Below are positions 58,214 through 64,000 of a stretch of 64,000 nt of DNA, piece after piece. The translations under genes and the position numbers were made by a program. The notes under the pieces were generated by a model that was not told the origin of the DNA, searched no databases, and saw only the letters and a list, made by a program, of their open reading frames with translations. The DNA lies in the NCBI GenBank assembly GCA_020744425.1, contig JAGMUV010000014.1, positions 1,488,001-1,552,000 on the forward strand, written 5' to 3'. This DNA is from Dactylonectria macrodidyma (taxonomy: Eukaryota; Ascomycota; Sordariomycetes; Hypocreales; Nectriaceae). Positions within the stretch are counted from its first letter, which is position 1; each line of letters begins with the position of its first letter.

Positions 58214-59329
58214 TTAGGCATCGCTACTCACAGTGACCGTGAAGAGCACCGGATCCCCCGCGTTGACCTTGCCGGACTGGTCGTCTCCGCCGTCCGGCTG
58301 TACGTCGTCGTACGCAAACGCGTACCCTTTCTTGTCGATATTGTGCTCATGCACCAGTCTAGCATAGTGGTTCGTTGGATCCTGGCGGTAGAACGTATCT
58401 GGCTGGCTCGGGTGCTCTTGGGCTTGGTTCAAGGCAGACCGGACAAAGGCGGCCGCAAGACGAGCGATGATGGCGTTCCTCGTCGGCGACGGGCCCGTCG
58501 TAAAGGGGCCGCTGTTGCAGCCGAGAATATCTGCTGTGTTTGGCTTGTCGAACTCTTCGTCTCCAATCTTCAACCTACCGTTGCTACCAACGCGGCCTTC
58601 TAGAATGCCAGCGCCGGACTGGGTATTCATTTTCATTGTCTTGCCGCCGCCGTATTGTTTCCACACTTCTTCGACGAGCGGCTCATAATAGCCGTCGAAG
58701 TTTGCATCCACGGCACCACCATGCGTTGCGTTTAGGATCCGCAGATTGCGTCCATCTCGATGCACCACTAGCTTGTCCCACGGTCGACCATCCCTTTTGG
58801 CCTGTGTAGCTAGATCGTCCGCCAAGCCGTCCAACCCGCCAGGAGCCATTCCTTTCACATGCTGAGTCTCGCCCGATGCCTGCTGCAAAGTGATGGCAAT
58901 CGGGATTCTCGGTACGAAGTCGACGTAGCTAATGTTCGCATAGAGTTGCGCATCGTTCAGCGTGAATTCGACAAACCCAAAGCTCACCCCCGCATTTGGA
59001 TCGCTCGGGTTCAAGACCGACGGCTCAACCAGGGCTGGCCCAGGGTTGAGCAGAAACGTCAGCTTCCCTTGCGAGATCCATATTCGCCCTCCGGCCATTT
59101 GAGGGATGGTCACTGTAACGGTGCTTCCGGGCGGACCGAGAACAATGGCGCAGTCCTCAGCGAGGGGAGAGCCTATGCTCGAGACTTGTTGAGGGAAGTA
59201 CAGACTCTTGCCATCTTGCTTGAGGAGACAGCGTTGGCCATTGTGTTGCAGAGCGATGCCGGTGATGTAGGCGTGGATTTGATCGGAATTGGAGCTGTTT
59301 TTGAGGGCTATTTGGAGAGACTGCGGCAT
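58214..59329 (-). CDS. GH64 beta-1,3-glucanase (thaumatin-like fold)
   Basis: 371 aa from the ATG at 59329 (MPQSLQIALKNSSNSDQIHAY). The family pattern is clear: an N-terminal beta-barrel with GRIWISQGKLTFLLNPGP, the catalytic region GVSFGFVEFTLND and NISYVDFVPRIPIAITLQQ, and a C-terminal part with NRQ-type sugar-binding loops (CNSGPFTTGPSPTRNAI). GH64 enzymes release laminarioligosaccharides from beta-1,3-glucan. The chosen start gives no signal peptide; an in-frame extension upstream is open but also not signal-like, so the enzyme may be cytosolic or leave by another route. Family call firm. Confidence 0.88.
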   Translation of the reverse strand: MPQSLQIALKNSSNSDQIHAYITGIALQHNGQRCLLKQDGKSLYFPQQVSSIGSPLAEDCAIVLGPPGSTVTVTIPQMAGGRIWISQGKLTFLLNPGPALVEPSVLNPSDPNAGVSFGFVEFTLNDAQLYANISYVDFVPRIPIAITLQQASGETQHVKGMAPGGLDGLADDLATQAKRDGRPWDKLVVHRDGRNLRILNATHGGAVDANFDGYYEPLVEEVWKQYGGGKTMKMNTQSGAGILEGRVGSNGRLKIGDEEFDKPNTADILGCNSGPFTTGPSPTRNAIIARLAAAFVRSALNQAQEHPSQPDTFYRQDPTNHYARLVHEHNIDKKGYAFAYDDVQPDGGDDQSGKVNAGDPVLFTVTVSSDA

Positions 59330-60076
59330 CTTGTCTCGATTCGTTGTTTCACGAGTTTGTAATGGTTCAGTGTGCAACAGGTTTGTGTTTATCTCAAAGT
59401 TCCAGATCCTGGAACAGACCAAAACTGTCAGGCGAGGTGACGTCATCCAAGACAACACACATACATCTCAACGGGCATAGCTAAAACCGACCCGAAGCTG
59501 CAGATCTGGGCGTCAAGACTTGCAATTTTACGGCCCAAGAGGTTGATTTGACGGTGGGGTCCCATCGATGTGATCGTGGGCTCTACAAGCTCCCAATGCA
59601 TGTTGCATTGTTCCAGGATCGGCGTAACGAATGAGGCCCATCATGATCCCACTAAATGTCCTCTCGACATAAAGCACAACGTGAAATTGACTTCAACACC
59701 AACATGGCAGAATACAAGCCAGGCCAGCGAAACTAATTACTTCTCCAGTAAGGTATTCGACAGATCGACATCGGTCGACACAGGTCTCCATTTCCGAGAT
59801 ACACCACACCATGTCTTGGAATCTTATGAGAAAATCCTTGGCGAAAACGAGACAGAAAACAAGTACAGTCTATGACTAGTGACACAAGATCAGCTGCGTC
59901 GCATCGTGCAAGCTCTGAAGGATTTGGTGTTGAGGGGATGTCTCACGCAATAGATTCATACAAAGTCAGACAACCATTTGACATCCGATATGTAATGACT
60001 TGACTATTAATGGCGCGCAAACGCACGCTTCATCTGATATTCACAGCTACGTCTAGGCGATCCCTAGAAGATAGAC
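59330..60076. other. Intergenic region
   Basis: Between GH64 and the reductase gene. No supported gene or repeat. Confidence 0.55.
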
Positions 60077-61138
60077 TCAGTTGCTCTTCTTGTTCTGCAA
60101 AGCATCCCTGAGTTTCCAAAATGGCCACGATCTCAACATCATGAACCGTATCCAGCCATAGCCCAGCATCTCCAGAAGCCACATCTTTGTACACATAGTT
60201 CCAATGCGCATCGTCTCCCTCGTGCCAAAGAACCTCCACGGCCCAAAGCTCCAACCCTTGCCGCGCAGGCTTTCCGTTACGACGTGCGTCGCGTACTCCT
60301 CGGCCGACATGCGCTTGCCGCTCCCGGCCTGTTGCCCCGCGCCGCGCATGCTGTCGAAGAGGCTGTCCTGGGGCCACGGCTCAGCTACGCCGCTCTGTCC
60401 CTTGCTGCTGACGAATGAGGTGACGACGTTGAGGACGCGGACGTTGTAGTGGGCGAGCTCGATGGACAAGTTCTGCGAGTAGGAGGACAGGGCCGCCTTG
60501 GACATGGCGTACACGCCCTTGAATGGGTAGCCCAGGCGGTCCGAGTAGGAAGAGATGTTGACAATGAGGCCCTCCGAGGCGAGTAGGAGAGGCATCATCT
60601 TGTTGGTGAGAGTCATGACGGAGATGACGTTGGTCTCGAAGACGGAACGGACGCGGTCTGGGGCCGCATCTGTCAACGGCATGACATATCGAACACCGCT
60701 GTAAAGTTCGTTAGAGTCTGTCGTGCAACCGATTGAGCATTTCTTCCAACTTACGCATTGTTCACTAGAATGTCCAGCTCCCCCCCAGTGATCTCCTCGA
60801 CTTGCGCCTTGCAATCGTTTATGCTGTCTTCGTCATCCACATCGAGACGGACCGCGGTCAAGCCGAGGGCCGCTAGTTCAGCGAGGGCTTCAGGTTTACG
60901 AGCTGTAGCAATCACATTACAGTCTAGATTGTCATGAAAGGTGAGTCTTGGAACCTCAAGGAGATGGCGCTGTCACATGTCAGACTCACTGCGGGCTTTG
61001 AACTCTTGCGCTAGTGCACAGCCAATGCCACCGGGCGAGCAGCTACTCGCTATTAGTATGGGGCGCAATCATTTCGAATAAATGTTTTGGAACATACCCA
61101 GTGATAAGAACTGATTTTTTGTATGGCTGGACGCTCAT
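60077..61138 (-). CDS. Short-chain reductase, AYR1-like (1-acyl-dihydroxyacetone-phosphate reductase family)
   Basis: 294 aa. Exons on the minus strand: 61138-61098, 61042-60990, 60923-60755 and 60698-60077; total 885 nt, in phase. Classical SDR: TGxxxGIG as TGCSPGGIG (about 13-21), NNAG (rebuilt across intron 3), catalytic Ser in NISSYSDRLGYPFKG and YxxxK as YAMSK. The C-terminus (about 230-285) holds a hydrophobic, aromatic segment (MWLLEMLGYGWIRFMML), typical of AYR1-type enzymes that bind lipid-droplet or ER membranes. Many fungal paralogues act on other substrates, so the exact reaction is open. Confidence 0.87.
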
Positions 61139-61530
61139 GTTTAGAATTTCGTGAAGAGGATAGGTGTGGTAGCTTTGCAATTGAAGCTCGGCATTGACTC
61201 CATCGATGAAGCTCGGCTTGGAATGGTGGTGTTCGGATTAATCATGTGCCGGTCCGCGTCGGTTCTCTGTAGTGCCTGTGTCGGCTCTCCAGGGTAGCAG
61301 CGTAAGCCGATGTCATGTAGAATTCCTGAGAGTAGCAGTGTGATCCGAGATCTGTGCCGGTTCTCGGGAATGCCGCAGTGCCGCAGTGTGGGGTGTCACG
61401 ACCAAATGGAGATTTTCCCAGCACCTCACATTAGTGCTGACTCTTTGTCCCCGGGCTGTCACAATGCTAGCGGCTTCTTGTCTTAAATAAAATGTTTCAC
61501 AATATGTACCAACTCATTATTACCTGATGT
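61139..61530. other. Intergenic region
   Basis: 390 bp between the reductase start and the 3' end of the membrane-protein gene. Repetitive, GTGCCGGT-like words at about 61246 and 61353 but no gene. Confidence 0.5.
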
Positions 61531-63012
61531 TTATAACGCCGCAAGGTTTTCCGTGATGCTCCTTCTATACCGACCCAATGCGCCTTGACAATGATGGTGA
61601 TCTTGCACCAGATCCTTCGCTCTTATGTCCAGCCACCCTGGAGCCGAATCGCCGATGCCGAAGCTCAGCCAGACCTCGTCGTCCAGGAAGCCGTGGTTCC
61701 TGTTATACGGGATATCGGTCCGGTTGACAAAGTACACCATGCTGCCGGTCCAGATGTACTTGCCGTCAGCCTCGCCGTGGTACGTCAGCTTCTTGCTCAC
61801 GCTCAGCATATTGTAGGGCGGCGTGGCGGCGTAGACGGCCATGCGACGGTCGTACCAGGTGAAGGGGTAGCCTGGTGGGTCGTAGCGGCGCTGGACCATG
61901 CCTAGCATTACCGTGTTGCCTTCGTGAGGCTCGCACGTATCACGGTCGCAGAGTGTCAGACTAAGCATCGGTGTCGATTGATGGACATGTTTGTCGGTCA
62001 TCATGACGTCATGTACACAGGTCATCTCGCGACTGTGCCAGATCTCGTCGGTGTCGTCCTCCTCAGTGGGTTCGACGGCTGACTCGCGCTCTATCGCCAT
62101 CTCCTCGACGGGCTCATCTGTCGAAGCGTACCGGAACATGCGGCTGGGCTCCACCATGAAGAAGAGCTCGTCATCGTCGTCGCTGAACGGCGACTGGATG
62201 GGCGCCCAATTTTTCTCGCGCTGGTACCGGGCGTCTGCTTCGTGGCCTGGAGGAGCACGGCGTCGCAGCCCTGTCGGCTCGTCGAACTGTATGGGCGCTA
62301 TCTGACGCGCATGGTCGCCCAAGGCCTCGACCAGCTCCGGCACAGCGGCACGGGCGTCGATCAGGAACATTCCCTCGCACAGGTTCTCGTCATCGACCTG
62401 GTGCGTAAAGATGAGCAGCGGCGCTCCCTTGCGCGTCCAGAATAGCTTCATGTCCTCGGGTCCGATATACTTGTCCATGTCGGGCTGGTGCTTGCAGTGG
62501 TGGTCCGGCTTGCTAAAGTCTTGCACCAGCAGCTTGGCCCATTTGCCCGCCGTCAGCTCTGGCCGGTGCGCCCTGTTGTATGTGAGGTTGGCGAACATGG
62601 CCACTTGACGAGCCAGCCGATATTTGGTGCCGTTGATCTCTTTGTCGACATGTGGCGCCCGCGCGATGACTAGAAAGTCGTGCCGACTGCCCCGCGGCAG
62701 CTCCAGCAGCGTCGGGTTCATGATCTTATAGCCTGTCTTCTTGACATTGATTGTGTTATACAGCCCCAGGGAGTTTCGCGTGCTCGTCAGGACCCGGTAG
62801 TCCTCGCTCTCGATGCCCATAGCATGGTGTTGGGAGGGCGTGAAGCCTTGTTGCTCGGCGGCCAACCGATGGTCGTCGGGCACCTTGACGAAGCCTTTGG
62901 CGATGTCGACGGGAAACGCGGCCAGGAGAAGGATGCAGGTAATGACGACGGCCGCGAACACCACGCGCCGAGGGTTCTTGGCGCAAAGGGTGCTGGTAAG
63001 CATGGCCCCCAT
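61531..63012 (-). CDS. Type II membrane protein, possible beta-propeller carbohydrate-active enzyme
   Basis: 493 aa, intronless. A short basic N-terminus (KNPRR) and one TM helix (about 17-35, VVFAAVVITCILLLAAFPV) predict a Golgi- or ER-type lumenal protein. Lumenal NxT/S sites (NGT, NLT, NRT) fit. The motif YIGPEDMKLFWTRKGAPLLIF (split here as IGPEDMKLFW and GAPLLIF) resembles the GPEDPR-type motif of five-bladed propeller glycosidases/phosphorylases and beta-1,2-mannosyltransferases, and HSREMTCVHD and WTGSMVYFV strands follow a propeller-like rhythm. I do not recognise an exact family; the carbohydrate link is an inference. An acidic disordered insert lies at about 290-330. Confidence 0.8.
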   Translation of the reverse strand: MGAMLTSTLCAKNPRRVVFAAVVITCILLLAAFPVDIAKGFVKVPDDHRLAAEQQGFTPSQHHAMGIESEDYRVLTSTRNSLGLYNTINVKKTGYKIMNPTLLELPRGSRHDFLVIARAPHVDKEINGTKYRLARQVAMFANLTYNRAHRPELTAGKWAKLLVQDFSKPDHHCKHQPDMDKYIGPEDMKLFWTRKGAPLLIFTHQVDDENLCEGMFLIDARAAVPELVEALGDHARQIAPIQFDEPTGLRRRAPPGHEADARYQREKNWAPIQSPFSDDDDELFFMVEPSRMFRYASTDEPVEEMAIERESAVEPTEEDDTDEIWHSREMTCVHDVMMTDKHVHQSTPMLSLTLCDRDTCEPHEGNTVMLGMVQRRYDPPGYPFTWYDRRMAVYAATPPYNMLSVSKKLTYHGEADGKYIWTGSMVYFVNRTDIPYNRNHGFLDDEVWLSFGIGDSAPGWLDIRAKDLVQDHHHCQGALGRYRRSITENLAAL

Positions 63013-64000
63013 CGATCAAACGGAATAACGGTCGACTGATGGTGGAGAGAGATATGTGAGAGACCTCATCACGTCTGCCGTCGATTGATGATGATGAATG
63101 GTTGATGAGGAAAACTCGACTCCTCCCTGCCCGGCTCCCCGCGGACGCCTATCAGTGATGATTGTCAGTGATTCAAGCATTGCGCGGCTCACTCTCCTCC
63201 TTGGCACACATGTTGAGCCTACTTGGCACCGTGTTCACCGCATTCAAGCTTTGCAAAGGCCCGCTTTTGTTGATGCACACCCGAGTATTTGCTCCTTATT
63301 GCGGCGATTGCCATAAGTGACAAACTTCGCTGTGAGTGGCTCAGCATGCAGGTGAGCCGCCACCAAACTGGGAGACATGGCCCCAATCCGAGCTTTCTGG
63401 CCATACATACTGCACTGCAAGGCCACGGGCCGTCAAACACTCGGGATTAGTTTTGCTCTCCCACTGTCCAAACCAATCCTGAATCGGGGTGAGCCGTGTT
63501 AGACATACGGTTGGGGCGTGCTCTCTAGCTCGTGTTGGAAGACTGGTTATCAATGACGTGCGGCTTGAAGACTCTGTTTCGCTTGCCATTATGACATCAC
63601 CATCGAAACCGCACTGATAAGGATCCTCGATCCCACCAGAAATTACAAAAGCTTGAGAGAAAACTCGTCACATCCTCCATCAGGGTCTGTCTCTGTTCAT
63701 TAAACGGGTGTGGCTCGTATGTGAACGAGCCAAGGCCGCTGATATAGTTATAATTGTACGATTCCCAGTGGCGCAGCCATACATCTGAGCTGTCAGACAT
63801 CACGAGCCGTTTTCGTCGCTGAACAGCATCACCCTCCAATGACCAAGCAAACGCTCCCAAGTCTTGATTTCGGCGTCAACTTGACCTGGTGACAATGCCT
63901 GCGAGTCGCATTGGCTCAACTCGTCTCACTTTCACCCCCCTGTGTGCATGTCCGGGCTTGGCGGATAATTCGGCAGAACCCGAATGCAGGATGCCAAACT
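63013..64000. other. Window end, no supported gene
   Basis: Upstream region of the membrane-protein gene plus about 700 bp. ORFs of 60-87 codons on the minus strand show no recognisable domain. Confidence 0.5.

Noticed and set aside
1..64000. CRISPR arrays, bacterial operons, riboswitches
   Set aside because: The DNA is from a fungal nuclear genome; no spacer-repeat pattern seen.

Overview
The window is genomic DNA of a filamentous ascomycete, most likely a Sordariomycete (Pezizomycotina). Genes carry short 45-80 nt introns with GTRNGT donors and CTRAC-like branch sites. Fungal-only families are present: Zn2Cys6 and C2H2/fungal_trans regulators, a HET-S HeLo-prion protein, a fungal rhodopsin-like protein and the galactosaminogalactan (GAG) genes. 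All gene models were assembled by hand from splice signals, and exon phases add up in every multi-exon model. Species cannot be named from this.

Region 1 (1-25.2 kb) is a compact catabolic gene cluster. Ten genes alternate strictly in strand, forming five divergent pairs: Zn2Cys6 regulator/FAD monooxygenase, PTS2 3-ketoacyl-CoA thiolase/C2H2 regulator, homogentisate-dioxygenase paralogue/fumarase-fold cycloisomerase, 3-oxoacid CoA-transferase/class III CoA-transferase, and second thiolase/maleylacetate-reductase-type dehydrogenase. Together they read as a route from an aromatic acid: hydroxylation, ring cleavage, reduction to a 3-oxoacid, CoA activation and thiolysis. The substrate is unknown. 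Every divergent promoter carries copies of the hexamer GTGGGG/CCCCAC, usually as inverted pairs. The hexamer is missing from the convergent gaps and almost missing from coding DNA. The two zinc fingers of the cluster's C2H2 regulator carry recognition residues that predict exactly 5'-GTG GGG-3', so a complete regulon can be proposed from sequence alone.

Region 2 (25.3-33 kb) holds an uncharacterised membrane-anchored repeat protein, an orphan HET-S-type HeLo/prion protein with no NLR partner nearby, and a fungal rhodopsin-like 7TM protein.

Region 3 (33.2-51.1 kb) is a GAG exopolysaccharide cluster: agd3 (deacetylase, with an unusual extra N-terminal module), uge3 (epimerase) and gtb3 (a 2846-residue multi-pass GT4 glycosyltransferase). 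Between agd3 and uge3, where an ega3/sph3 hydrolase gene would be expected, there is only a 91-codon membrane-anchor remnant.

Region 4 (51-64 kb) is gene-poor. It has a small protein with a predicted dual-acylation N-terminus and tandem repeats, microsatellites, a decayed foldback element, a possible LTR fragment, a GH64 beta-1,3-glucanase, an AYR1-like short-chain reductase and a type II membrane protein.
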